Assembly: GCF_039729195.1 (NCBI RefSeq)
Contig: NZ_CP155796.1
Location: 3,534,001-3,598,000, forward strand
DNA: 64,000 bases
Direction of reading: 5' to 3'
Origin: Mycobacterium sp. DL
GTDB lineage: Bacteria; Actinomycetota; Actinomycetes; Mycobacteriales; Mycobacteriaceae
Shown here: positions 44,149-53,152 of the stretch, piece by piece
How positions within the stretch are numbered: the first letter of the stretch is position 1
Layout of the letters: every line of letters begins with the position of its first letter
Program-made: the position numbers and the translations under genes
Notes under the pieces: generated by a model
Seen by the model: only the letters and a program-made list of their open reading frames with translations
Databases searched by the model: none
What the model was told of the DNA's origin: nothing

Positions 44149-45530
44149 CCGCTGACCCGCAAGCCAAACGCACCCGGCGTGCCGAGCCGATCACTCTTCA
44201 CGAGGCAACGAACGGGACCAAGAGTTACTGGTTCGTCGTGGACACCGGCACCCGCCCTGATGGGAGTCGCGATCGTCAGCGATTCACCTATCGGACCAAG
44301 GCCGAGGCGCAACGCGAGTATCGACGCATCACGACCGAGGTTGCTTCGGGCACCTATGTGCGCCGCCACAGGGTCACCGTCGCCGAGTTCCTGACCGAAT
44401 GGCTCGACAGTCGTCGCAAAATCCGGCCGGTGACACTGGCCGGGTACCGACACGCACTCAAGCCCGTGGTCGAGCACCTCGGGTCGACCGCGTTGCAGCA
44501 CCTCGAAACTCGCCACGTCGATGAGCTGGTGACGCTACGCCTGAATGGTCAGCCCGTCGCCCAGAGAGACAAGCGCGGCAAGAGGTCGGCCGAGGTGCTC
44601 GACCACCTGCGGGCGCAGCAGGGCGGTGCTACGTATGGCGAGCTGTACGCGACGTTTGGCAATGCCGGCATCAAGGCACTCGATCGTCTAGTGGCCTCCG
44701 GTGATGTCCTTCGCCCGAAGCGCGGGCACTACGTGGCGGCGCGGCCCGCCGACGAACCACGCCCGAAAGTCGCGGGTGGGGTCAGCGCACGCACCGTCGT
44801 CACGATGCTGGTCGTGTTCTCCTCGGCGCTCGACGACGCCGCCAAGCGTGGCCTGGTCGTGCGCAACGTCGCACGCCTCGTCGACCGGCCCAAGCTGGAA
44901 CGCCGAGAGATGGCGACGTGGACACTTGAACAGGCCGCAACGTTCCGCAAGTATGTGCGCGCCGACCGGCTGCACGCCTGCTGGCTGTTGACGCTGGCCG
45001 GTCTGCGTCGCTCCGAGGTGCTCGGGCTGCGATGGGCAGACGTCAGTCTCGACGCCGCCACCATCACCGTCGCTCAGGGCCGCGTCGTGGTCCCTGGCGA
45101 GGGCACCATGACCGGAGACCCGAAGTCTCACCGCTCCCGACGGATACTGCCGATGCCCACCGACGTCATGGCCGCGCTGCGCGGGCTCAAGGCATCCCAG
45201 GCCGCAGAACGGCTGGCCTTCGGCGAGGGGTACGCGGACACCGGTCTGGTCGCGGTCAACGCGGACGGCTCCCCCATCCGGCCAGAGACCTACTCGGGGG
45301 ATTTCTCCCGGCTGGCGAAAGCCGCTGGAGTTCCGGCGATCCGGCTGCACGACGTTCGACACACCGCCGCGACCGTGATGCTTGGCAGCGGCACCGACGT
45401 CGCCACCGCGGCGAAGTGGCTCGGCCATGATCCGGCGATGACGTTACGGGTCTACGCGCATCCGCAAGATAGTTCGCTGGCGTCGGCGGGAGCGGTGCTG
45501 TTTGGCGCTACGCCGAAATCTCTTGGCTAG
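44145..45530 (+). CDS. Tyrosine site-specific integrase with inserted winged-helix-like segment
   Basis: A 461-residue integrase; AGGAGG lies 7 nt upstream. All catalytic residues are visible: Arg288 (LAGLRRSEVLGLRW), Lys327, His402 and Arg405 (LHDVRHTAA), His428 (LGHDP) and nucleophile Tyr437 (LRVYAHP). The N-terminal arm-binding region and core-binding domain (VTVAEFLTEWLDSRR) precede it. Residues about 140-205 interrupt the core-binding domain with a segment that reads like a small winged helix (SAEVLDHLRAQQGGATYGEL; KALDRLVASGDVLRPKRGHYV). The 3' end overlaps an arm-type site. The protein should integrate the element at tRNA-Val. Confidence 0.93.
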   Translation: MTADPQAKRTRRAEPITLHEATNGTKSYWFVVDTGTRPDGSRDRQRFTYRTKAEAQREYRRITTEVASGTYVRRHRVTVAEFLTEWLDSRRKIRPVTLAGYRHALKPVVEHLGSTALQHLETRHVDELVTLRLNGQPVAQRDKRGKRSAEVLDHLRAQQGGATYGELYATFGNAGIKALDRLVASGDVLRPKRGHYVAARPADEPRPKVAGGVSARTVVTMLVVFSSALDDAAKRGLVVRNVARLVDRPKLERREMATWTLEQAATFRKYVRADRLHACWLLTLAGLRRSEVLGLRWADVSLDAATITVAQGRVVVPGEGTMTGDPKSHRSRRILPMPTDVMAALRGLKASQAAERLAFGEGYADTGLVAVNADGSPIRPETYSGDFSRLAKAAGVPAIRLHDVRHTAATVMLGSGTDVATAAKWLGHDPAMTLRVYAHPQDSSLASAGAVLFGATPKSLG

Positions 45531-45540
45531 TTCTTGGCAA
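45521..45540. promoter_or_regulatory. Candidate integrase arm-type sites (right arm)
   Basis: TCTTGGCTA at 45521 and TCTTGGCAA at 45532, spaced 11 bp and in the same orientation as the pair near attL. The first copy overlaps the integrase stop codon. They lie 63 bp from the attR core. Confidence 0.6.
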
Positions 45541-45603
45541 CTCGGGGGTTCTCCTTTTCCGGACAATCCCGGCCGTTACCTATCCTGAGCTGCGATTATT
45601 TCG

Positions 45604-45646
45604 GTGGGCGCGGACGGTATCGAACCGCCGACCGCTGGTGTGTAAA
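45604..45646. repeat. attR: 43-bp core repeat within tRNA-Val
   Basis: Identical to 30674-30716. It supplies the 3' part of the functional tRNA, so integration leaves the tRNA gene intact. Confidence 0.95.
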
Positions 45647-45676
45647 ACCAGAGCTCTACCACTGAGCTACGCGCCC
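45605..45676 (-). tRNA. tRNA-Val (anticodon UAC)
   Basis: The minus strand folds into a full cloverleaf: acceptor GGGCGCG pairs with CGCGCCC, D-arm GCTC...GAGC, anticodon stem CTGGT/ACCAG with loop TTTACAC giving anticodon TAC, and T-arm with GGTTCGATACC. The discriminator is A and the 3' CCA is not encoded (CCG follows). It reads GUA valine codons. The 3' part from the anticodon loop onward is the attachment core of the integrated element. Confidence 0.96.
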
Positions 45677-45723
45677 GATCCCGGGCAGGTTACCTGCCGA
45701 TGACCTGCGACCGGAAATCCATC

Positions 45724-46188
45724 TCAGCCCGACCGCAACGCCGCGAGCGCGTGCGACCACACCGTCTGATCACGGACCTCGCCGGGTTGCTTGCATTCGG
45801 CGAACCGGATCAGCCCGGAGCGGTCCACAGCGAAGGTCCCCCGATTGGCGAACCCGGTGTCGTCGTTGAACACGCCATAGGCCTGACTGACAGCACCGTG
45901 CGGCCAGAAGTCGGACAGCACCGGGAAGGTGAAGCCACGCTGGGTGGCCCACACCTTGTGGGTCGGTGACGGTCCCACCGAGATGGCCAGCGTTGCGGTG
46001 TCGTCGTTGACGAAGTCGCCCGGGTGATCGCGGATGTCGTCGAGTTCGCGGGCGCAGATGCTGGTGAACGCAAGGGGGAAGAACACCAGCAGCACGTTCT
46101 TGGCGCCAGAAAACGAACTCAGCGTCACCGGCTGGTTGTTCTGGTCCTTGAGCGTGAAGTCCGGTGCGCTGCCACCGACAGCCAGCAC
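45724..46188 (-). CDS. ahpE: One-cysteine-type peroxiredoxin AhpE
   Basis: A 154-residue protein from a GTG start that places the peroxidatic cysteine at Cys45 in FFPLAFTSIC, exactly as in M. tuberculosis AhpE (153 residues). The TxxC motif, SVGPSPTHKVWATQRGF and SDFWPHGAVSQAYGVF are conserved, and the peroxidase arginine follows in the C-terminal third (NRGTFAVDRSG). It reduces peroxides and peroxynitrite with mycothiol/mycoredoxin. The frame stays open further upstream to a TTG at 46221, through a duplicated 27-bp sequence, so the start is the main uncertainty. Confidence 0.94.
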   Translation of the reverse strand: MLAVGGSAPDFTLKDQNNQPVTLSSFSGAKNVLLVFFPLAFTSICARELDDIRDHPGDFVNDDTATLAISVGPSPTHKVWATQRGFTFPVLSDFWPHGAVSQAYGVFNDDTGFANRGTFAVDRSGLIRFAECKQPGEVRDQTVWSHALAALRSG

Positions 46189-46205
46189 GCCCTTTACCGC
46201 TGCCG

Positions 46206-46264
46206 TCTGCTCTTCGCGCAAGCGCTCATCGCCGTCTTCTGCTCTTCGCGCAAGCGCTCATCGC
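46206..46264. repeat. 27-bp direct repeat between ahpE and the DUF3052 gene
   Basis: Two perfect 27-bp copies (46206-46232 and 46238-46264) separated by 5 bp, lying across the end of the DUF3052-type gene (stop at 46258) and the region just upstream of ahpE. A recent local duplication. Confidence 0.9.
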
Positions 46265-46734
46265 TGCTTGGTGATTGCCTTCGCCTTCGGCTGCACCAGG
46301 CGACTGGCGATCCAGTCCCCCAGATTGGCCGACGACGTCTGCATCAGACCCGCGGTCGGCGCCGACTCCGCGATGTCGGCGGGTTGTACGTGCCCGGGGT
46401 GGCCGGTCTTGGGAGTGACCACCCAGATGACACCGTCATCGGCAAGCGGGGTGATGGCGTCCATCAGGGTGTCGACGAGGTCGCCGTCCCCGTCACGCCA
46501 CCACAGCAACACCACGTCGATGACTTCGTCGGAGTCCTCATCGAGCAGGTCGGCGCCAGAAGCGTCCTCGATGGCGAACCGGATGTCGTCGTCGGAGTCC
46601 TCGTCCCAGCCCAACTCCTGCACGATCTGATCTTTTTCGATGCCCAACCTTTGGGCGTAGTTCGGGGGGTCACCCGCCGAGACCACCTTCGGTCCTCCTT
46701 CAGCCAACCTTCGACTCACTGTGTGCTGTGCCAT
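46258..46734 (-). CDS. DUF3052-family protein (Rv2239c-type)
   Basis: A 158-residue acidic protein. Conserved features are GDPPNYAQRLGIEKDQIVQELGWDEDSDDDIR, DVVLLWWRDGDGDLVDTLMD, WVVTPKTGHPGHVQPADI and the basic C-terminal KAKAITK. The family is restricted to actinobacteria and of unknown function; it always accompanies ahpE and aceE in mycobacteria. Its stop lies inside a 27-bp duplication next to ahpE. Confidence 0.9.
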   Translation of the reverse strand: MAQHTVSRRLAEGGPKVVSAGDPPNYAQRLGIEKDQIVQELGWDEDSDDDIRFAIEDASGADLLDEDSDEVIDVVLLWWRDGDGDLVDTLMDAITPLADDGVIWVVTPKTGHPGHVQPADIAESAPTAGLMQTSSANLGDWIASRLVQPKAKAITKQR

Positions 46735-46789
46735 GTTCTCGCCCTATCGTCGCACGCCGGGCTACAAGCGCGAACGTGTGATGGCAGGT

Positions 46790-47368
46790 TCACCGGTATG
46801 CCGCGTCGCATCGGTCCAACGCGGCGGTCTTGGAATCGTTCAACAGGGTGATCCCGGCGTTGAATTCTTCGGTCCCGTAATTGCCCGCGATCGCGGTCGC
46901 CACCGCCCGCGCCGCATCCACCCAGCCGTTGAGCGAGTCCCGCAGTTCAGGAGCCAGGCGATCGGAGATGGTGCCCGCGACCAGGTCCGCGCTGAGGTTC
47001 AGTGCGTCCACCGCCGGGCCCGCGGTGCGCCCGATGTCGGCAGGGTTGGAGTTGGACGCGGCGACGTAGGCGTTGACCGCGCCGATGGCGTCTGCGCTGC
47101 TCGAACTCATCGCCTCGCAGGCTGCCTCGACCGCCTCGGCGCTCAGCGATTCCTGGCGTTCGGACTCGCGCGCGCTCGAACTCGCCGCAGACTCCTCGAT
47201 CGACGCCGTCACCGATGCCCGGTACAGCGGTGCCTCGCCCTCCGCCACTGCGGCGTCTCCGTCGGTGACGTTGGTGCAGCCGACGACGATCATCGCGAGG
47301 ACGGCCACGATGCCGGTCAAGAAGGCGGCGCACCGCGCGCGGGGCGCGCTCAGCCAACCCGTCAGCAC
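46790..47368 (-). CDS. Putative lipoprotein (Rv2240c-type)
   Basis: A 192-residue protein from GTG with an N-terminal hydrophobic helix ending in IVVGC, a good lipobox (cysteine near residue 31). The mature part is Ala/Ser/Glu-rich and helical, with a few cysteines (AACEAM, LDRCDAAY). Function unknown. Divergent from aceE, as in M. tuberculosis. Confidence 0.8.
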   Translation of the reverse strand: MLTGWLSAPRARCAAFLTGIVAVLAMIVVGCTNVTDGDAAVAEGEAPLYRASVTASIEESAASSSARESERQESLSAEAVEAACEAMSSSSADAIGAVNAYVAASNSNPADIGRTAGPAVDALNLSADLVAGTISDRLAPELRDSLNGWVDAARAVATAIAGNYGTEEFNAGITLLNDSKTAALDRCDAAYR

Positions 47369-47594
47369 GGTGCAGACGTTACCGGTTCACCTGCCCGCCC
47401 ATGGTGCCGATCGGGCCAGTCCGCCGCACTAAATGCAACCTGGCACACCCGGCAGTGCGGATGGGGCAGGATTAGACAAGGATGGAGCCCACCGCTCACA
47501 TGAGGAGCGGACAGGGACATCGCACGCGAGACGCGAGGAAAACCCACTTCGCGGATTGCGTCAGCATGTACACCGCCTAACAAGGAGCGGAAAG
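47369..47594. other. aceE upstream region
   Basis: A 226-bp non-coding gap between the divergent lipoprotein and aceE genes. It must carry both promoters; an AAGGAGCGG ribosome-binding site ends 4 nt before the aceE TTG start. No clear hairpin or operator stood out. Confidence 0.5.
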
Positions 47595-50384
47595 TTGACC
47601 ACCGAGTTCGTGCGCCAGGATCTGGCCCAAAACTCCAGCAGCACAAGCGAACCCGATCGTGTGCGGGTGATCCGGGAAGGTGTCGCGTCGTACCTGCCCG
47701 ACATCGACTCCGACGAGACCGCCGAATGGTTGGAGTCTTTCGACCAACTGGTAGAACGGTCCGGACCTGCGCGTGCGCGCTACCTGATGTTGCGCCTCCT
47801 GGAACGCGCCGGCGAGCAGCGGGTGGCGATCCCCGCCTTGACCTCGACCGATTACGTGAACACGATCCCCACCGAACTGGAGCCCTGGTTCCCCGGCGAC
47901 GAGGACGTCGAACGGCGCTACCGCGCGTGGATCCGGTGGAACGCCGCGATCATGGTGCACCGGGCACAGCGTCCGGGAGTCGGTGTAGGTGGCCATATTT
48001 CGACCTACGCATCGTCGGCCGCCCTGTACGAGGTCGGCTTCAACCACTTCTTCAGGGGCAAGTCGCATCCCGGCGGGGGTGACCAGATCTTCATCCAGGG
48101 GCACGCCTCCCCCGGCATCTACGCCCGCGCGTTCCTGGAGGGCCGGCTGTCCTCGGATCAACTCGACGGGTTCCGCCAGGAACACAGCCACGCCGGTGGC
48201 GGGCTGCCGTCCTACCCGCATCCCCGCCTGATGCCCGATTTCTGGGAGTTCCCGACGGTCTCGATGGGGCTGGGCCCGATGAACGCCATCTACCAGGCGA
48301 GGTTCAACCACTACCTGCAGGACCGCGGCATCAAGGACACCTCCGCCCAGCATGTGTGGGCATTCCTGGGCGACGGCGAGATGGACGAACCGGAGAGCCG
48401 CGGCCTCATCCAGGTCGCCGCCAACGAGGGCCTGGACAACCTGACCTTCGTCGTCAACTGCAACCTGCAGCGCCTCGACGGCCCCGTCCGCGGCAACGGC
48501 AAGATCATTCAGGAACTGGAGTCGTTCTTCCGCGGTGCCGGCTGGAACGTCATCAAGGTGGTCTGGGGCCGCGAGTGGGATGCCCTGCTGCACGCCGACC
48601 GCGACGGTGCCCTGGTCAACCTGATGAACACCACCCCTGACGGTGACTACCAGACCTACAAGGCCAACGACGGCAGCTACGTGCGCGACCACTTCTTCGG
48701 TCGCGACCCGCGGACCAAGGCTCTGGTGGAGCCGATGACCGATCGTGAGATCTGGAACCTCAAGCGCGGCGGGCACGACTACCGCAAGGTCTACGCGGCG
48801 TACCACGCTGCGATGGAGCACAAGGGCCAGCCCACCGTGATCCTGGCCAAGACCATCAAGGGCTACACCCTCGGCAAGCACTTCGAGGGCCGTAACGCCA
48901 CGCACCAGATGAAAAAGCTTGCGCTGCAAGACCTCAAGGACTTCCGCGACAGCCAGCGGATCCCGGTCAGCGACGAGAAGCTCGAGGAGAACCCGTACCT
49001 GCCGCCGTACTACCACCCCGGGCCGGAAGCTCCCGAGATCCGCTACATGCTCGACCGTCGTCGCGCGTTGGGCGGGTTCCTGCCCGAGCGCCGGACCAAG
49101 GCCAAGGTCCTGAAGCTGCCGGGGCGCGATGCCTACAAGGCGCTGAAGAAAGGGTCGGGCAAGCAAGAGGTGGCCACCACCATGGCCACCGTGCGCACGT
49201 TCAAGGAACTGCTGCGCGACAAGGAGATCGGCCATCGAATAGTTCCCATCATCCCGGACGAGGCCCGCACGTTCGGGATGGACTCGTGGTTCCCGAGCCT
49301 GAAGATCTACAACCGCAACGGCCAGCTGTACACCGCTGTGGACGCCGAGTTGATGCTGGCCTACAAGGAGAGCGAGATCGGCCAGATCCTGCACGAGGGG
49401 ATCAACGAGGCCGGCTCGACGGCATCGTTCACCGCGGTCGGCACGTCCTACGCCACCCACAACGAGCCGATGATCCCGATCTACATCTTCTACTCGATGT
49501 TCGGGTTCCAGCGCACCGGCGACGGGTTGTGGGCCGCGGCCGACCAGATGGCTCGCGGCTTCGTCCTCGGCGCCACCGCAGGCCGCACCACGCTGGTCGG
49601 TGAAGGTCTGCAGCACGCCGACGGGCACTCACTGCTGCTGGCCGCCACCAACCCGGCCGTGGTGGCCTACGACCCTGCGTTCGCCTTCGAGATCGCCTAC
49701 ATCATCGAAAGCGGTCTGCAGCGGATGTTCGGGGAGAACCCGGAGAACATCTACTTCTACATGACGATCTACAACGAGCCCTACGTCCAGCCGGCCGAAC
49801 CGGAGGGCATCGACGTCGACGGATTGCTGCGCGGCATCTACCGCTACCAGCAGGCCCCTGAGAAGAAGACCAACTCCGCGCAGATCCTGACCTCAGGCGT
49901 CGGCATGCCGTCGGCGCTCAAGGCGGCGGAACTGCTGGCCGACGAGTGGGACGTGGCCGCCGACGTGTGGTCGGTGACCAGCTGGGGTGAGCTCAACCGC
50001 GACGGTGTGGCGATCGAGAAGGAACAGTTGCGCTACCCCGACCGGCCGGCCGCGACGCCGTACATCACCAAGGCGCTTTCCGATGCCACCGGCCCGGTGG
50101 TGGCGGTGTCGGACTGGATGCGGGCAGTGCCCGAGCAGATCCGGCCGTGGGTGCCGGGGACGTACATCACGCTCGGCACCGACGGGTTCGGGTTCTCCGA
50201 TACCCGGCCCGCCGCCCGGCGCTACTACAACACCGACGCCGAGTCGGTTGTCGTCGCGGTGCTCGAAGGGCTGGCCCGGGACGGGAACATCGACATGTCG
50301 GTGGCAGTCGAAGCGGCCCGTAAGTACGAGATCGACGACGTGATGGCCGCGCCCGAGCAGACGTCCGACCCCGGAGTCGCTTGA
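47595..50384 (+). CDS. aceE: Pyruvate dehydrogenase E1 component (homodimeric)
   Basis: About 929 residues from TTG, chosen because AAGGAGCGG lies just upstream and the N-terminus ([15 protein letters not shown]) then matches the M. tuberculosis protein. The thiamine-diphosphate motif begins [12 protein letters not shown] near residue 258 and continues through the NCNLQRLDG loop. Other conserved blocks are [21 protein letters not shown] and [26 protein letters not shown]. It decarboxylates pyruvate and transfers the acetyl group to the lipoyl domain of the E2 subunit, making acetyl-CoA, the substrate for the fatty-acid genes that follow. Confidence 0.97.
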   Translation: MTTEFVRQDLAQNSSSTSEPDRVRVIREGVASYLPDIDSDETAEWLESFDQLVERSGPARARYLMLRLLERAGEQRVAIPALTSTDYVNTIPTELEPWFPGDEDVERRYRAWIRWNAAIMVHRAQRPGVGVGGHISTYASSAALYEVGFNHFFRGKSHPGGGDQIFIQGHASPGIYARAFLEGRLSSDQLDGFRQEHSHAGGGLPSYPHPRLMPDFWEFPTVSMGLGPMNAIYQARFNHYLQDRGIKDTSAQHVWAFLGDGEMDEPESRGLIQVAANEGLDNLTFVVNCNLQRLDGPVRGNGKIIQELESFFRGAGWNVIKVVWGREWDALLHADRDGALVNLMNTTPDGDYQTYKANDGSYVRDHFFGRDPRTKALVEPMTDREIWNLKRGGHDYRKVYAAYHAAMEHKGQPTVILAKTIKGYTLGKHFEGRNATHQMKKLALQDLKDFRDSQRIPVSDEKLEENPYLPPYYHPGPEAPEIRYMLDRRRALGGFLPERRTKAKVLKLPGRDAYKALKKGSGKQEVATTMATVRTFKELLRDKEIGHRIVPIIPDEARTFGMDSWFPSLKIYNRNGQLYTAVDAELMLAYKESEIGQILHEGINEAGSTASFTAVGTSYATHNEPMIPIYIFYSMFGFQRTGDGLWAAADQMARGFVLGATAGRTTLVGEGLQHADGHSLLLAATNPAVVAYDPAFAFEIAYIIESGLQRMFGENPENIYFYMTIYNEPYVQPAEPEGIDVDGLLRGIYRYQQAPEKKTNSAQILTSGVGMPSALKAAELLADEWDVAADVWSVTSWGELNRDGVAIEKEQLRYPDRPAATPYITKALSDATGPVVAVSDWMRAVPEQIRPWVPGTYITLGTDGFGFSDTRPAARRYYNTDAESVVVAVLEGLARDGNIDMSVAVEAARKYEIDDVMAAPEQTSDPGVA

Positions 50385-50434
50385 CGTTGGCAGCGCTTGG
50401 AGGAATTGGCCAAAAGCAGGCGTAGATTTTAGGA

Positions 50435-51724
50435 ATGCCCGACAACAATCGGTTCATTCCGCCGCGATCCACGGTCGAAGTGCTGGAGAACGTGCCCGAG
50501 TCGGCGCTGCGCCGACTCAAGCAGTACTCGGGTCGACTCGCCACCCAGGCGGTCCACGCCATGGAGGAGCGGCTGCCGTTCTTCGCCGAGCTGGAGGCGT
50601 CCCAGCGGGCCAGCGTCCAGCTCGTGGTGCAGACCGCAGTGGTCAACTTCGTCGAGTGGATGCGCAATCCGCAGAGCAACGTCAGCTACACCGCCCAGGC
50701 ATTCGAGGTGGTGCCGCAGGATCTTCGCAGGCGGATCGCGCTGCGCCAGTCCGTCGAGATGGTTCGCGTCACGATGGAGTTCTTCGAAGAAGTGGTACCG
50801 CTGCTGGCCCGGTCGGAGGAGCAGCTGACCGCGTTGACCGCGGGCATCCTGCGGTACAGCCGCGACCTGGCCTTCGCCGCCGCCAGCGCCTACGCCGACC
50901 AAGCAGAGGCCCGGGGCGCCTGGGACACCCGGATGGAAGCCAACCTGGTCGACGCCGTAGTCCGCGGCGACCTCGGGCCGGAACTGCAATCCCAGGCCGC
51001 CGCCCTGAACTGGGATGCGACCGCGCCGGCAACCGTTGTGGTCGGGATGCCCCGTCCCGGCAGGCTGGACATCGCCAGTGACGACGTGCACGACGTCGCG
51101 AACCGCAATGGGCGGGCCGCGCTGTGCGACGTGCACGGCACCTGGCTGGTCACGATCGTCTCAGGTGGACTGTCGCCGACGGACAGGTTCCTCGCCGATT
51201 TGATGAGCGTGTTCGACGACGGCCCGGTGGTGATCGGGCCGACCGCACCGACGCTGGGAGGCGCGCACCGCAGTGCCACCGAGGCGATCGCGGGGATGAA
51301 CGCCGTGGCCGGTTGGGCGGGGGCACCGCGGCCGGTGTCGGCGCGGGAACTGCTCCCCGAGCGGGCCCTGCTGGGCGACGCCACGGCCGCGCTGGCGCTG
51401 GAAGCGGACGTGATGCGGCCGCTCTCGGATGCCGGCCCGGCGTTGATGGAGACGCTGGATGCCTACCTCGACTCGGGCGGCGCCATCGAGGCGTGCGCCC
51501 GCAAATTGTTCGTTCATCCAAACACCGTGCGATACCGGCTCAAACGGATCGCCGATTTCACAGGCCGCGACCCCACCATCCCCCGCGACTCGTATGTGCT
51601 CCGGGTGGCCTCGACAGTGGGCAGGTTGTCGCGCCAAGCTCAGCAGTCCACCTCTGCCGGCGGGGGTTCCGGGCAGGTCATCACTGTGCCCCCGGTCACA
51701 CTTGTGGACCAAACGGGCACGTAA
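50435..51724 (+). CDS. mabR: FAS-II regulator MabR (CdaR/PucR-type)
   Basis: A 429-residue regulator. The C-terminal PucR-type helix-turn-helix is LMETLDAYLDSGGAIEACARKLFVHPNTVRYRLKRIADFTGRDPT (about 335-380). The N-terminal half is helical, with a GGDEF-like degenerate domain between. In M. tuberculosis and M. smegmatis the orthologue Rv2242 (MabR) binds the fasII promoter and regulates mycolic acid synthesis. It directly precedes fabD, and the reported operator form occurs in the gap between them. Confidence 0.93.
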   Translation: MPDNNRFIPPRSTVEVLENVPESALRRLKQYSGRLATQAVHAMEERLPFFAELEASQRASVQLVVQTAVVNFVEWMRNPQSNVSYTAQAFEVVPQDLRRRIALRQSVEMVRVTMEFFEEVVPLLARSEEQLTALTAGILRYSRDLAFAAASAYADQAEARGAWDTRMEANLVDAVVRGDLGPELQSQAAALNWDATAPATVVVGMPRPGRLDIASDDVHDVANRNGRAALCDVHGTWLVTIVSGGLSPTDRFLADLMSVFDDGPVVIGPTAPTLGGAHRSATEAIAGMNAVAGWAGAPRPVSARELLPERALLGDATAALALEADVMRPLSDAGPALMETLDAYLDSGGAIEACARKLFVHPNTVRYRLKRIADFTGRDPTIPRDSYVLRVASTVGRLSRQAQQSTSAGGGSGQVITVPPVTLVDQTGT

Positions 51725-51765
51725 CAGATTTCGGTCCGGTCTCGATGGTGTCGCTTCACATGCCG

Positions 51766-51786
51766 TTTTGTGGACTACCTACAAAA
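51766..51786. promoter_or_regulatory. MabR operator of the fasII operon
   Basis: TTTTGT, 9-bp spacer, ACAAAA (51766-51771 and 51781-51786), between mabR and fabD. This is the form reported for the MabR binding site (TTTTGT-N9-ACAAAA) of the fasII promoter, as far as I recall. A -10-like CATAAT follows at 51802-51807. Confidence 0.75.
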
Positions 51787-51852
51787 ACATAAGACAAGGT
51801 TCATAATCTCTTACACCGTGCAAAACCGTCTTCTCAATGTTTCCTTAGAGAC

Positions 51853-52785
51853 GTGCCTCAGACGACTGTGCTTGCATTCCTCGCGCCCGGACAGGGTTCC
51901 CAGACTCCCGGCATGCTCGCCGAGTGGCTGGAGCTGCCTGGAGCCGCCTCGCGGATCGCGGCGTGGTCGGACATCAGTGGCCTCGATCTCGCCCGTCTGG
52001 GCACCACAGCAACCGCCGAGGAGATCACCGACACCGCGGTGACCCAGCCTCTGGTCGTCGCAGCGACGCTGATCGCACACGAAGAACTCACCAAGCGCGG
52101 CCTACTCGACGAGCAGCAGATCATCGCGGCCGGACATTCGGTCGGCGAGATCGCCGCCTACGCCATCGCCGGTGTCATCACCGCCGATGAAGCCGTGTCG
52201 CTCGCCGCGACCCGGGGGGCCGAAATGGCGAAGGCCTGCGCGATCGAACCCACCGGGATGTCGGCGCTGCTCGGTGGCGACGAAGCCGAGGTGCTCGCCC
52301 GACTGGAAGCGCTCGACCTCGTGCCCGCCAACCGCAACGCGGCCGGCCAGATCGTCGCCGCCGGCGCGGTGTCGGCGCTCGAGAAGCTCGCCGAGGATCC
52401 GCCGGCACGGGCCCGGGTTCGTCGACTCGCCACCGCGGGCGCATTCCACACCCGATACATGGCCTCGGCGCTCGACGCGTACGCCGAAGTCGCCGACAAG
52501 ATCACCCCGTCCGAGCCGACCGTCACACTGCTGTCGAACGCCGACGGCGCGCCGGTGACCTCGGCCGCCGACGCGATGGCCAAGCTCGTGGCACAGTTGA
52601 CCCGGCCGGTCCGCTGGGACCTGTGCATGGCGACGCTGCGGGATCGGGAAGTCTCGGCGGTCGTCGAGTTCCCACCGGCGGGGACGCTGACCGGAATCGC
52701 CAAGCGGGAACTCAAGGGAACACCCACTCATCCCGTCAAATCCCCCGCCGACCTGGACGCGCTCGCGGAGTCCCTGCGCGCCTGA
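51853..52785 (+). CDS. fabD: Malonyl-CoA:ACP transacylase FabD
   Basis: A 310-residue protein from GTG. The nucleophile elbow GHSVGE gives Ser96 and the catalytic His is His199 in GAFHTRYM; the N-terminus FLAPGQGSQTPGM is the conserved start of the family. It loads malonate onto AcpM for FAS-II elongation. First gene of the fabD-acpM-kasA-kasB-accD6 operon, preceded by the MabR operator. Confidence 0.96.
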   Translation: MPQTTVLAFLAPGQGSQTPGMLAEWLELPGAASRIAAWSDISGLDLARLGTTATAEEITDTAVTQPLVVAATLIAHEELTKRGLLDEQQIIAAGHSVGEIAAYAIAGVITADEAVSLAATRGAEMAKACAIEPTGMSALLGGDEAEVLARLEALDLVPANRNAAGQIVAAGAVSALEKLAEDPPARARVRRLATAGAFHTRYMASALDAYAEVADKITPSEPTVTLLSNADGAPVTSAADAMAKLVAQLTRPVRWDLCMATLRDREVSAVVEFPPAGTLTGIAKRELKGTPTHPVKSPADLDALAESLRA

Positions 52786-52852
52786 CCAGACCACATTTTC
52801 ACCATCTGTACGTACCAACCCAAGTAACAACACATAGATAGAAGGAGCCACA

Positions 52853-53152
52853 GTGGCCGCCACTCAGGACGAAATCATCACCGGACTCGCCGAGATCATC
52901 GAAGAGGTCACCGGCATCGAGCCCTCCGAGGTGACTCCCGAGAAGTCGTTCGTCGACGACCTGGACATCGACTCGCTGTCGATGGTGGAGATCGCCGTTC
53001 AGACCGAGGACAAGTACGGCGTGAAGATCCCCGACGAGGACCTCGCCGGCCTGCGTACCGTCGGTGACGTCGTCGCCTACATCCAGAAGCTCGAGCAGGA
53101 GAACCCCGAGGCCGCCGCGGCCATCCGGGCACAGATCACCGGTGACAAGTGA
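52853..53152 (+). CDS. acpM: Meromycolate acyl carrier protein AcpM
   Basis: A 99-residue acidic protein from GTG with GAAGGAG 5 nt upstream. The phosphopantetheine site is DIDSLSM, giving Ser41, as in AcpM of M. tuberculosis. The C-terminal extension beyond residue ~80 ([16 protein letters not shown]) is characteristic of AcpM compared with ordinary ACPs. It carries the growing meromycolate chain in FAS-II. Its stop overlaps the kasA GTG by 4 nt. Confidence 0.97.
   Translation: MAATQDEIITGLAEIIEEVTGIEPSEVTPEKSFVDDLDIDSLSMVEIAVQTEDKYGVKIPDEDLAGLRTVGDVVAYIQKLEQENPEAAAAIRAQITGDK

Larger units (their letters stand above)
30674..45646. mobile_element. Integrated 15-kb satellite/prophage-like element in tRNA-Val
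   Basis: Bounded by a perfect 43-bp direct repeat (30674-30716 and 45604-45646) that equals the 3' part of the tRNA-Val gene. The element supplies the intact tRNA 3' end at attR, while the displaced 3' end remains at attL. Content: tyrosine integrase beside attR, excisionase-type HTH, primase/helicase, iteron region, small- and large-terminase-like genes, a possible shell protein, metallopeptidase, serine recombinase, secreted cargo and a two-gene cassette at attL. Portal, tail, lysin and holin genes were not found. The flanking backbone genes (cobD side and ahpE side) are neighbours in M. tuberculosis, which supports insertion here. Confidence 0.92.

Noticed and set aside
47577..49628. 683-codon open frame antisense to aceE
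   Set aside because: Artefact of codon bias opposite a confirmed gene; no ribosome-binding site or known motif.
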